Origin: Terebella lapidaria
Taxonomy: Eukaryota > Annelida > Polychaeta > Terebellida > Terebellidae
Length of the DNA: 64,000 nt
NCBI GenBank assembly: GCA_949152475.1
Contig: OX424567.1
Coordinates: 18,067,402-18,131,401 of the forward strand
Reading direction: 5' to 3'
This document shows positions 34,001 through 43,460 of this stretch, in pieces. The translations under genes and the position numbers were made by a program. Each line of letters opens with the position of its first letter. Position 1 is the first letter of the stretch. The notes under the pieces are model-generated. The model saw only the letters and a program-made list of their open reading frames with translations. It ran no database searches and was not told where the DNA came from.

Positions 34001-34985
34001 GGATTCGTTGTGAAATTAAACGTAACTCCAGTCCATTCAATCCTTTCAACTCTTCAGGTATTTTAACTAAATCTAAGTTGTTTGCCTTGGCTTGAGCTGG
34101 TAACTTGCCTTTTCTGAGTGATGATCTGCATGTTAAACATATCCATTCTTTGCCACCGGGCGAGGTACGTCTAAATGGTAGAATCAAATTTAGTGTCCGC
34201 TTCGATATCTTACAATAATTGTCTGCCTTGAATTCCACAACAGTAGATCGATACATCAATCTGTTACAACAACAACAAACATAGTCTGCAGAGCATTGGA
34301 CACTCTTAAGAAATTTGTCCACCAATGCTTGATTGCTTAAAATCAGTGTCCTTGTCCTGTTTCTTTTCTCCTTGATATATTGTTTATGTTTCTCAAGTCT
34401 CTGATGCTTCTTGTCTGGTACTTCCCTCTCTCGCTTAGCAGACACAGAGCGTTTCACCTTTGCAAGCCTTTGCTGTTTCTCCTCTGGTAATTCCTTCTCT
34501 CGCTTAGCAGACACAGAGCGTTTCACATGTTCAAGTCTTTGCCGTTTTTTGTCTGGTTCTTCCTTCTCTCGTTTAGCAGACACACAGCGTTTCATCTTTT
34601 CAAGCCTTTGCTGTTTCTCCTCTGGTACTTCCTTCTCTCGTTTAGCAGACACAGAGCGTTTCATCTTTTCAAGCCTTTGCTGTTTCTCCTCTGGTACTTC
34701 CTTCTCTCGTTTAGCAGACACAGAGCGTTTCACCTTTGCAAGCCTTTGCTGTTTCTCCTCTGGTGCTTCTTTCTCTCGTTCAGCAGACACATAGCGTTTC
34801 ACCTTTGCAAGCCTTTGCTCTTTCTCCTCTGGTGCTTCCTTCTCTCGTTTAGCAGACACAGAGCATTTCACCTTTGCAAGTCTTTGTTCCCTTTCTCCTG
34901 CACTCTCCAGTTCGCGAAGTTTTCGCATGTATAATTTGCACTCTTTTCGTTTTTGGTCTGCACTTTTCTTCCGCCCCATTGTCAA
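28056..34985 (-). CDS. Helentron Rep-helicase-endonuclease polyprotein, copy B (2309 aa)
   Basis: Same architecture and start (MTMGRKK) as copy A, with the frame fully open. Seen: about eight 23-residue basic repeats; Cys-rich CCCCNRL and DUF6570-like region; OTU domain with GDGDC and a later NHYVV; Rep with FFTVSAADMQWPDL, HUH motif SPHAHTILW and YVAAYMTK; PIF1-like helicase with Walker A GPGGTGKS (Val to Thr relative to A), DEISMVG, GDLYQLPP and AYVAFSRV; APE-type endonuclease with FTETYL, GDFNDN, DHVYFN and SDHDLV. The extra residues relative to A lie in the variable linker before the OTU domain (around residues 500-560), the least conserved part. In the helicase part about one base in eight differs from A, many of them synonymous, as expected if both lineages were under protein-level constraint. 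Confidence 0.95.
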   Translation of the reverse strand: MTMGRKKSADQKRKECKLYMRKLRELESAGEREQRLAKVKCSVSAKREKEAPEEKEQRLAKVKRYVSAEREKEAPEEKQQRLAKVKRSVSAKREKEVPEEKQQRLEKMKRSVSAKREKEVPEEKQQRLEKMKRCVSAKREKEEPDKKRQRLEHVKRSVSAKREKELPEEKQQRLAKVKRSVSAKREREVPDKKHQRLEKHKQYIKEKRNRTRTLILSNQALVDKFLKSVQCSADYVCCCCNRLMYRSTVVEFKADNYCKISKRTLNLILPFRRTSPGGKEWICLTCRSSLRKGKLPAQAKANNLDLVKIPEELKGLNGLELRLISQRIPFLKMVALPRGRQLGIHGPAVNVPAKLDFVCEQLPRLPSQTQLLPLKFKRNLRYKSFYIFDYVRPDKVLSALRYLKANNPLYYDIEINEDWVQDSAVDNPDMWTAMTSCETEKGESEMQVEMSTESVKSFDIEKSVTAVDKISKRSNSFDNIVDEKCKKSISLEQTRILGQGETSKSSRRIRSKKRERNDKIGKRSVESIEQISNSSNLTASIGSGTKTGKNTQPAGEVPKECAMTYCVLASADNSDMRQLSELARNMDMNIIDTPGDGDCLFYAVCYQLERLGISQISPTKLRALLAKYMSENPDQYRDFVCAHIGNGDTEPPTNTDRAIAKITDDYSRQEIQWIKYLDGLQYTKQWGEHIALQALVDMFALTVKVHKTTSRTCLTVVSRSERRYEFDLGLLDENHYVVLEPCSIPGSNKDHTDEALVSPNAHPDVSDHVDEVPEGPSNGKGTKIEYSDDQIEEDETAFEKASKIRGLPFETCLMRESQDMSNLVVNVAPGQTEKPQPLLSDPNFEELAFPDKYPNGKFALTSEREVEITPRRYFNQRLLDCEGRFAKSPEYLLSAQYAVESKQLQSDINHFVFRRVSGKHFQGKRINAGMVNNAHKLTALIQSDHAYKILTNIRGSPAYFQTLYYDVLAMVRQLGIPTWFFTVSAADMQWPDLIQTIARQYGTTLTDDDVNNLSFQERVGWLRNNPVTAARHFHYRLELLFKNVLMSNAKPLGEVVDYVIRIEFQARGSPHAHTILWVKDAPKLGEQSEREVCEFIDKHVTCELPVEDPELESLVQKLQTHSHSSYCRKRGSCRFGYPRPPSENTIIASEPLTSEDPKETKSQAQQVLNLVRNELNVQEDSAQKLEDLLGSVNVDGEDYEKALKVSQRGNNVVLKRDPCECNTNPYNPTILRAWQANMDIQYLLDPYAVIMYVAAYMTKNESGMGELLKQTCREYKDGDMKSMLKRVGSVFLNHREVSAQEAAYRILSIPMRKLSRQVLFVNTDPPSERIGVLKPMKELQDKNETDEDIFQKNVVTRYASRPNSLEHMCLAAFAANYTVSYNDKEAMDDSVPVVLDMDENKGDPSPQRDDLPKHIVLKNGLGRMHKRKTEAVIRFRKFDIELDTGNFYRAKLMLYKHWRHENTDLIGGYASFQDHYMAISDELRENEQRFTENTELIDEAIRLNSLCGPPEHVWASVAPETEHNNEQAEAEGPETERDIEQEDLDDNAALIENQAGNPLTDLGLRYQAEVDKGVMSLGDYRKMMRALNTKQRQIVRYHRKWCKKAVMAMKLGKPVVPYRLFLSGPGGTGKSHVIKLIHFETRRLLALSNTIKPTDLTILLTGPTGVASFSIRGMTIHSALLLRVTKYDKASDTLTFEKLNTLRSNMENLVVLVIDEISMVGSDMLLNIHKRLNEIKGAADGVLFGNVCILAVGDLYQLPPVLQSRIFDNVRDPLANLNGSLWRDNFMLHELDEIMRQKGDEEFAQLLSRVRTGECTDHDIEVLKSREISKDDPEYPQNVLHVYAYNKDVDTRNEEMLRCLAPDESLHVKIIAADDKTDKTGQLDLGNSGMEQKRSETAGLHTVLVLAVGARVMLTYNVDTSDGLVNGVLGTVKGIIKNSNDRVSIVLVQFDEEIVGRKAYRNSQWKVEYPEAIPISRQEGKFEKAGRKGSQVSRRQFPLTLAWAVTIHKCQGLTMNEIVVSMKGATRFGKGQAYVAFSRVKSLEGLHILDFDRRGIKADKVIKHEMDSMRENMLCPPASPNFIGQGNLDYITVGHLNVHYFLDKIEDLNSQYEREIIHQTGVMCFTETYLNENHDISNFLELHNFVAFRDDLRNDGKNHGLMICASADRKPKELDMLSVLGLESKVVVLSVPFPLCIVLIYRPPSLPILTFLRKLESLLSLLALGVPTVVIGDFNDNIMEGKQTKLTELMENFGFHQFVSNATTDSGTLIDHVYFNGLEKDDSAEIVIDVHDVYYSDHDLVLSTIKCVK
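34358..34910 (-). repeat. In-frame 69-bp repeats coding the basic N-terminal tract (B)
   Basis: About eight tandem 69-bp units; variants such as RLEKMKRSVSA and RLEHVKRSVSA differ from those in copy A. Same unit number as A, different order and sequence. Confidence 0.9.
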
Positions 34986-37900
34986 ATTCTACAAATGTCA
35001 AAACAACTGATATGATAGCGAAATACACTTATGGTTTTGTGAAATCAAGTTCGATAATTCAATGCAGACTAAGTAGATTTTAAGCACATAGAGCTGCGCT
35101 GCTTTAATAAAAATGTCCCAGTTATCAGGTTATGTACACGTATCTGTTTTCAGACAAATTCTTTGTGCAAAAATCTGCTTGCAAGTCAATATTATCAAAT
35201 CAAGCTGTTCTATAAACTAACTCCCAATAACAAACTTAACGAATATGTTTCTTGTAGTGTGTGAATATTCTTCACAAAGTCCACTCTTATCAATCAACAA
35301 ACAATAAAAGTACCAAACGAAGTTTATTTTCAGCAATACAGCACAATGTATATCGAACAGCAATGAACAGTACTTATATGTTAATGTACTTTTCCCTTCA
35401 CAGCTGTAAACCAGTGAATCTTGTAATTCAATAATTTCAAAACTTGTGTGTTAACAACATTGGATTCAAAGTACTAAATACAGCTGTACTATGTGACTCA
35501 GTCTTTTCCAGATTTTTTTTCTAACAGTTATCACTGGGCAGATTTATGGCAGAGAACCACAATTGATAGGAAAATAGCACAAGGAACAATTCCTTCGTGC
35601 ATGCAAATCTGTTTTCCGACAGCTATTGTGCAGCAATTGGTTAATGCAGAGCAATGTGATATAGATCTACTAGTATATACCAGACAAGTTTAAATTCAGA
35701 ATCAAGGTGCTAAGGATCAGAATCAAGCTTTCAATGACAAAATTAACGAGTTTGTTTATTCTGCGATGGATATTGTTCAGGTTTTACTCTTGTCAACAAA
35801 CAAATATCCCAACAGAAAGTTATGTTCTGCAATACAACAGAATATTACAGAATACAATGTGCAGTGCTTGCTCAAATATACTTTTGTCTTCACAGCTAGT
35901 ATATACTTTGTCTACCTTCAAATTTCCTAACACAATTCAGCCACGTGCAACAAGCTTATTCTAAGTGCAACAAGCTGATCACATAAACACGTTCAATTCA
36001 ATCTTGATGTTAAGATGGAAGTGAACTCAAGACACCAATCGACTTCACTTGAAAGATTTTGGAAACTATTTTGACACGAAAATCAGTGAAGTCACAATTT
36101 CACAGCCAGATATTCACGTATTTTCCAAATTTTTAAGCAATTGAAAGCACACAACGTAGTGCACACGAATTCAATCTCAAGCAATATCAGGTCAGTGCAG
36201 TTCAATCTCAGTATATCTCAGTTCAATAACAATACAGCCGCAGTACTGGACAGAACAAGCTGTCACACCCCAGCGATCTACGTCGAGATCGTCTGAGTTA
36301 GTGCTAGCCCTCCAAGCTAGACTCCCTGTCAAGCACGCTGTGTTTGACAGGTCGCAGAGTGAAGTGTACGTCGACACGACCCCCTGGCACCCGTAACGTC
36401 TGAGACGTCACTGTGGCAACCTGAAAAAATAAAAATATACATATATTCACCATACTGCAGCTTGTTGAAATTATATCATATTTAGCTACGGCCTGATCAC
36501 ATACGACCATGTCGGCAGATCCCCCAATATAGATCACCCCTGCCATCCGAAACATTCTTGAATTGATTTACCACATAGTTACAGATAGTGGTATCTTTGC
36601 ACTTAAGTTTGAAACCAATACCAGTAAGAAATGCTTTGAACTGGAAAGCAGTGAAGTTCTAAATCAATACTAGTAGTATTAGTTTCCAGACAGATGGTAC
36701 CTCACCAGCAACATACTTGCTATTATGCTGCATATCATAATGTCTCGCCATAGAAAATTCATGCAATGAAATACAACACACAATTGGTTCATTATATTCC
36801 ACATTTGTAAAATCTCCAAGGCCAAATTATTATCAGACACATGTATTTGTTTACTTTTTCTACTCCTCTACTACATAGTGATATCAGACCTGTTCAAATT
36901 ACTCTTATCGACTATTAATTAAACGAAACATACTTCAGGTCAGATCCTTTCTGAACATGTATGTGGAAATTGCCACATGTAGAGAACGCATCTGTCGTAA
37001 CAGTGTTGATTTCGAAAACAAAATTATGTTGCCAACTAAGCCATCTGGTTGCTATATCAACCAAAATAGATAAGGTGGTTAAAAAAAATATAATATCTGT
37101 CTGATCCGAGTTCGGATGAAATATGCAATATGTAGCCTTCACAAAGAATTTCGAAAGACGCAATGGATGATCACATAACCATAGTATTAGTATGTTCTGC
37201 TATGACAGAGAAAAATAGATGTAGTTTACCGAGTGTAGAGATTAATAATGTCACAGTTACCATAACATGATCTGAGGTTAAGTTGCTTCCCAGTTATTGA
37301 GTATACATGTCCATTCTCAGTTTGTCAGTTTCTACAGAACATTGACCCACTAGGCCAAATAGGTACAAGTCTGTCTCAATGGTTCGTTAAATTACCAGTA
37401 TATGGCAAATATTTGTGACATCACATACATTGTAGCTCCGAAGCTTAGTTCCCAAATTAATCATATCAGTTCAAATTTACTACAGTTGATTTGACGAATA
37501 TAGCATGAACATAAACACTGTCAAGCCTCTGAACGTGCCTCTTTACCTCGCCAGATCAACATTTCCCGGGATATTTATCATGAGCATTGAAATATTTTTC
37601 TACACGTGTGAACTTCATAGACATTTTTCTTCCTTCCATAAAAACATAGTATAGTATACATATAGTCAACAAAAAATAGTGCAAATTAGAAATAATTCTT
37701 AATTTGTGTACATCATGACTATACTATGTTTTACTGATGTTTTAAAAGTGTAGTTTACCACATTACATATGAATGTATAAATGTACATTGACAAACGGAT
37801 ATGTATTTGTTTTGTAATCTTGCTATCTAGTGGATTTTGTGGATTCTAACACAATCATCGTTCAACGGTTTGTTCAACGAAACAATGTTGGTGTATTGAG

Positions 37901-39634
37901 TGCACTTAATTCGAGATACAACTAGTTGATCATAGTTCTAAAACTGTGAGGTCTACAATGTTCACCAAATGATGAGCAAAACATTATCATGTGAAATGAT
38001 GTCTGATTGGACTATCTTACATTTCATAGTAACAAATATTGTCCTCGAATAATCGGATGTGAATGTTCTCACGAAACATTCTGCTAGCAGCAATTCATTA
38101 TAATTGACAACAGAAAGAACTATAATGCTGGAATATTAAAGCACAAGCTGACATTATCGAGGTATATGGTACATACAAAATAAGAACAATTCCGGAATAC
38201 AATACATGTACATTGGGGGCTAGTACTTACAAGCACATATTTTTCTACTTATTCAGCACAATTAACCAAGGAGTCAAGTTTTTATACCAACACAAATGTT
38301 CATTCATATGAAAATTAATGACTCACAGTGAATGTTCTATAGCTGGAAACATTCTGATCTCATACAATGATCTCTTGTGCATTATAAACAAATACAACTG
38401 GACATTCTAGTCACTAATGACCGCATGGGTGTATCAGTGAAGCCTCCTTTCAACCCTATTGCCCAAAACATGAATGCAGACTCTGAACTATTTTTTACTG
38501 CCAAGCCTTGGCAATATTAATGTCAATTTTTTTGGTGACATCAACATTCCTACAGCCACCAACAATACAACCAAAAAGTCTCAAAAAGAACATCAACTCT
38601 GTACTCTATTCTACATCCACTGCAATTCGTTAGGTAAATGTTCGAAGATACCAAAGTATATTTCTCATTTTTGTACTAAATAAACTAGTTAACCTACTGA
38701 CATTCATTCTATCATCATTCTGGAAAACAAATTGTCTCTGCAGATGACCTTTGCCAAACAGGCCTGTGCAATATTGTTGTTTTTCATTGAAAACACCCAC
38801 CAGAGCGTTCACATGAAAGTATCCTAAACAGGCTAATATTAGTGCGACATGTGTCGGCAGTCGGCCATTTTGGTTGCTATGCCAACCAAAGTTAATGATC
38901 CTAATCAAGCGACCTGTAGAGCATTCACACGAAGTGTCTATGGCGGATATAATGGCACGACAGCTCGACAAGCGTAAATCCAATGATAATTGTACAGATA
39001 GACAGCAACATCAAACTGGGAATGCAAACTTAACAACAGATCACTATCTATGTGCAAAACACTTGTGCACAGATAGCGTACCACAAGTAACACTGGTAGT
39101 GGGCTCTCCCTGGTGCAGCGACTGGGCCTTGCTCGGGTGAGTCTGCCTCGTCCTGCACCGAGGCCCCTTCAGCGTAACCGGGGAATCTGTGAACAGAAAA
39201 AAAAACCAAATCAGAATTAAAATGGTATTCTGGTGAAGCAAGCTTTAATCACAAAAATCTATATTTTAAATTGATGCACTTTCAGGTCAAATGATACATG
39301 TAACTTATACATGATGTGAGCTGTTTGTTTACCTTTTGAGAAACAAAATAACAATGTATTCAACTCTTTCATATCTTCAACAGTATTGTAATCGTCGTAT
39401 TTGTAAGGTATCATATATTGCACACTATTGCTCATTCCATGCTCATATAGATTCCACTAAACAAACTGCTTATCAACTGTGCTTAACACTTATCAATGAA
39501 ATGTTTAATACCAAGGTGGTTCTGCCACAGGATGCTGACTTCAAGGAAGAGCCCTCAAGTAGCCAGGTGCAGCAAACTGCAAACAAATAAGAAGTCTCAG
39601 ATGCCCTAATAAATCAACTGAAAACATACAAATT
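34986..39634. other. Upstream non-coding arm of gene B
   Basis: Matches 13288-18000 of copy A very closely, including the two minus-strand splice-acceptor-like sites (near 36425 and 39187). It has one copy of the 60-bp unit that is doubled in A. No protein-coding gene recognised. Confidence 0.6.
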
Positions 39635-39787
39635 GATGTAGTGTGCAGAATTCAAATACATCTAATATAATAATTACAGGCAATACAATGTGTAAATATG
39701 ATTAAATTATATCCTAATTAGAAATGGATGTAGTGTGCAGAATTCAAATATATCTAATATAATAATAGGCAATACAATGTGTAAATA
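39635..39787. repeat. 92-bp tandem duplication (B only), second copy split by a MITE
   Basis: GATGTAGTGTGCAGAATTCA starts at 39635 and again at 39727. The second copy is interrupted at 39787 by MITE gamma and resumes at 40428. Copy A has a single copy near 18038. Confidence 0.85.
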
Positions 39788-40425
39788 CCGTATTTATTCA
39801 ATTAGTTCGAACAGCTAAAAATAATTAAATTTTGAAATGTTCGAATTATTAGATTCACGATAAAATCGTCCGTCAAAACGAAAAAAAATCCCAAACCCAG
39901 ATTGATCATGCCATGGCAGATAGGCCTACGCAGGTTGACAGATGCCGCTCGTGCTGGTTGGTTAGGGCCTGTACGATTGATAGGTTAACTGCAGACAACT
40001 AGCATTTTAAAAAAAAACTTGAATAACTAGCTGCTAATTCGCCGGGTAACTGTAATTTATAATCTCGCATTGATGCTAGATTCTAGTCATATTGCAAGTG
40101 AATTCGAGTCACTCGACTCGGAAAATCTTCAATGGCCCGCAAACCGCCTGGCACTATGAGGTCCGCGCTTTTTGTCATATACCCTAGCCTAATCGCGATC
40201 ACTGCCACCTGGCGAATATATCGCTGATTACTCATTTCGTAGTGCTGCCACCTGGCGAGTTGTATGTTTGGGCAGCTGAGAAGTTGATTTCGTTCGTTGT
40301 TTCAATCGAAATTTCGATCGTAAATTTGACTGTTCGAACTAAACGAGTCAATTTGAAAATTATTTTCTTGAATAATTTTTGGTGTTCGAATTATTAGAGT
40401 GTTCGAACTAATTGAATAAATACGG
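39788..40425. mobile_element. MITE family gamma (638 bp) with TA duplication
   Basis: Ends CCGTATTTATTCAATTAG and CTAATTGAATAAATACGG, an inverted repeat continuing through TTCGAAC; flanking TA at 39786-39787 and 40426-40427. Copy A has the empty site GTAAATATGATAAAATTAT (about 18091), which confirms the insertion and the TA duplication. Consistent with a non-autonomous Tc1/mariner or pogo-type element. No coding. Confidence 0.9.
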
Positions 40426-40463
40426 TATGATAAAATTATATCCTAATTTCCCAAGAATTTTAC

Positions 40464-40675
40464 TGTAAAGCCCCTAATTATTCGCGGACATTTAAGTTCG
40501 CTTATTTCGCGGTTTGGCAAAAAAAGCGAAAATAAATGTCCGTGAACAAATTAATACACTGTAATACACTATTACAATCTACTAGCATCCCAAAAGCGCG
40601 AACTTAAATGTCCACGAAAATGTCCAACTTGCAAAAACGCGAACATTAATGTTCACAAAATTAAAGGGCTTTACA
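40464..40675. mobile_element. MITE family delta (212 bp)
   Basis: Inverted ends TGTAAAGCCC and GGGCTTTACA; the interior carries GCGAACTTAAATGTCC-type repeats in both orientations. Absent at the equivalent point in copy A (TTTTACTAGTATATG near 18129). The target duplication is not resolved because the flank has changed. Confidence 0.85.
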
Positions 40676-41289
40676 ATATATGCAGCAAATACATATGCAG
40701 AGTCACAGTATACATTGTACAGTATTTTAATGTTCAGCCCATTTGAGCTTTATATGTATGTGATAAAGGAACATACCACCGAAGCAAAACAAACTGGATG
40801 GCACTGGGTAGTCCTCCTAGTAGCACGAGGACAAAACAGGAACTGTACAGTCACCAGCAGCCTTCTTGGTCACAAGAGGACTGCACACAAAGCTGGGCAC
40901 CACAGGCTCACTGGTAGCAGTTCTCCCAGTCACAAAAAGTTACACAAACAGGTGAACACCACCGGCAGAAGTCACTAGGGACAGTCGCCGATGGTCCTCC
41001 CAGTCGCACAAGGGCCAGGCACAACCCAAACACAGGCTGGAACTGGTAACTGGTCCGCCCAGTCACCCAAACACACGAAAGCACAGGAAGTACGGTAGAA
41101 CAAAGTCTGATGGTCAGCAATCTGAAAGATAACTCTTGAGGTAAGTATATTCACAACAAGTTATTAGCTAATATCATTGCAAAAGTTCGCCCAAGTATTA
41201 AGATAGGTTACCAGACAATTTTGGTTCAAGCACCACAGGCAAGATATAACATTGAGATTTACCAATCAAGGTCATCTTTGTGAACTTCA
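40676..41289. other. Non-coding arm with CCCAGTCAC repeats (B)
   Basis: Counterpart of 18135-18760. The CCCAGTCAC/CACAAG degenerate repeats run from about 40780 to 41110. No gene. Confidence 0.5.
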
Positions 41290-42360
41290 ATGTCACCATT
41301 AGGTGTGCTGCATATAATTTTGTGACTTTCCAGCCCATATATTCGGCTTTTTCGGAGACTCAAGGCACTTCATCTTTATAAATAATGTCAACGACCCCAA
41401 TTAACATGTATTGAAACAAAAATCTTAAAATTAATCTTAAAATTTGAATTTTGGGCCTCTTTGGGCCGGCTTTTCAGGCCTATCGATTGACTCAAGGCAC
41501 TCCATCTTTATAAGCAATGACAAGGACCCCAATTAGCATGTTTTGCAATGAACATCTCAAAACTGATCAGATAGTTTTTGAGAAAACAGATGAAAACTTA
41601 AATTTAGGCCTTTTTGGGCCTTTTGAGCCTAGATTTTTCGCCTTTCATCGATTCAAGGCACTCATCTTCATACACAATGTCAAGGACCCAATAAGCATAT
41701 AGAGAAACAAAAATTTCAAAACTGATCAGGTATTCTCAAGAGATCAGACAATAACTTAATTTTGGGCCTTTTTGGGCCATTTGAGCCTGAATTTTGGGCC
41801 TATCGATGAACTCAAGGCACTCCATCATAATACACAATGTCAAGGACGCCAATTAGCATGCTTTGAAATGAAATTCTCAAAACTGATCATATAGTTTTTG
41901 AGACAATAGCCAAAAACTGAAATTTACAGGTGCGGAACCAAATGTTGAACAGTACCAAATGTCGAACACAGTTGTTCACTTTATCAGTGTTCAAAGAGCA
42001 TGTAATTAAATCAAACTTTCATGAGTAAGAGTTGCTTACATTTAACATTGGTACGCTCATGTGCAGTGAATTATAATTTTGTTCATGCGTTTTTGAGCAT
42101 TGATAAATTTAAAAATGTTCGACATTTGGTACTGTTCGATATTTGGTCCCCCAACTATAGGCCTTTTAAGCCTAGATTTTGGGCCTTTCGAGCAATTCAA
42201 CGCAGTCCTTCTTTATACACAATGTCAAGGACCCCCCTTAGCATGTTTTGAAACAAAAATCTCAAAACTGATCAGACATTTTTTGAGAAAATGGCCGTCA
42301 AAGTCCAGAATTGAGCATTTTTGGACAAAAAAAAAATGTGAAAATCAAAATTAAACCAAG
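41290..42360. repeat. About 155-bp tandem repeat array, copy B
   Basis: Counterpart of 18760-19860, with the same CAAGGCACT...CAAGGACCCC landmarks. It contains the syntenic MITE alpha copy (41927-42157). Confidence 0.8.
41927..42157. mobile_element. MITE family alpha, syntenic copy in B
   Basis: Starts CAGGTGCGGAACCAAATG after TA and ends near ATTTGGTCCCCCAACTA. The right terminus is more decayed than in copy A. Same position as 19410-19643, so inserted before A and B diverged. Confidence 0.75.
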
Positions 42361-42399
42361 GGCTTAGAAAGGTTACCAGACATTATATATTCACGTATT

Positions 42400-42807
42400 A
42401 GCCTTTTGTCCCATGACCTCAAAAATAAGATAATTTGTCAGCATATACATATATCATTCATGGTATGTTCCCACAAAACTGCAATATATGTATATCTTCT
42501 GTGTTGTTTGTAGTAAGTGTGAATATTTCAGTTTTGAAATAAAATTACATTACAAATTACAACTGATTCCTAAGCTGTAAAGTCAATAATAAGCCAGATT
42601 TCAGTCATTTTGTGATCTCACCTGGAAAATAGGTTCAAATGTCAAATTCAAGATCATCAGAATATTCAGCATATATCATTCCCTATAGGTTCACTATGGA
42701 TTACTAAGCTGTAAATTGATAATAAGCCAAATATCAGGTATTTTGTTCTCTGACCTTGAAAATGAGGTCAAAGGTCAAATTCAAGGTCACCAGAATATTC
42801 AGCATAT
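42400..42807. repeat. About 130-bp satellite array, left part (B only)
   Basis: Monomers with GATTCCTAAGCTGTAAAGTC, CATTTTGTTCTCTGACCTTG, GAGGTCAAAGGTCAAATTCA and AGAATATTCAGCATATATCA. The array is split by the 5.6-kb transposon and continues at 48457. Confidence 0.8.
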
Positions 42808-43460
42808 CGACGGGTGAAAGGCAGAACGTCGTAAGTGACATTTCAGTAATTTTACAGGAGGACATGTTTTTCATCCCACACGTACCTGCATTTATCCAGC
42901 GATTGGAGTTTTTGATATATCATGTAAACTATCTTCCTTGTTCTTTCCGAATACAAATATATTGCAAATGTGTTTCTTTAAAGTTTTTATGGAACAAAAT
43001 GTTACTTACGACATTCTGCCTGCAACTTCTGAAGGCGACGGAAAATATTTTCAGCCTGGCAGAAGGTCGTAAGTACATATTTAAAACCCATTTTTATTCA
43101 TATTTATTGTTTGTATGCTCGCGGTAAACTAATACGACCTTCCTTGCATCACAGAGCAACACAATCTTCACCTTTAACTACGATTCAACAAGTTTGTTTG
43201 TTACGACGTTCTGTCGGACGCAAAATATCTGACAAGGGTGCCGATCGAACAGGCAGAATGTCGTATAAGTTTTTCAGGCAGTAGTTATTCGACTGCTATG
43301 GCAACTATAGGTGTATTTCTTAGCCTGTGTCTCTCTGGCTGGATGAACAATATTTGGATCGAGAAGTGTTCGTTTCAGACACACTCCCAGGATTTGGCAG
43401 CGATATATCGTATCTGACATATCATCTGAACACTGGCCCGCCAGAATGTCGTATCTGCCT
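42808..43460. promoter_or_regulatory. Left subterminal cluster of GGCAGAANGTCGTA motifs
   Basis: Copies of the terminal motif near 42819, 43007 (inverted), 43060, 43128 (inverted, degenerate), 43200 (inverted), 43252 and 43442. Such iterated subterminal motifs are usually transposase binding sites (inference). Confidence 0.6.

Noticed and set aside
38874-39140. Small plus-strand protein with Cys/His residues (88 aa)
   Set aside because: The frame is not maintained in copy A (19-base length difference), and the stretch overlaps a better-supported minus-strand splice acceptor.
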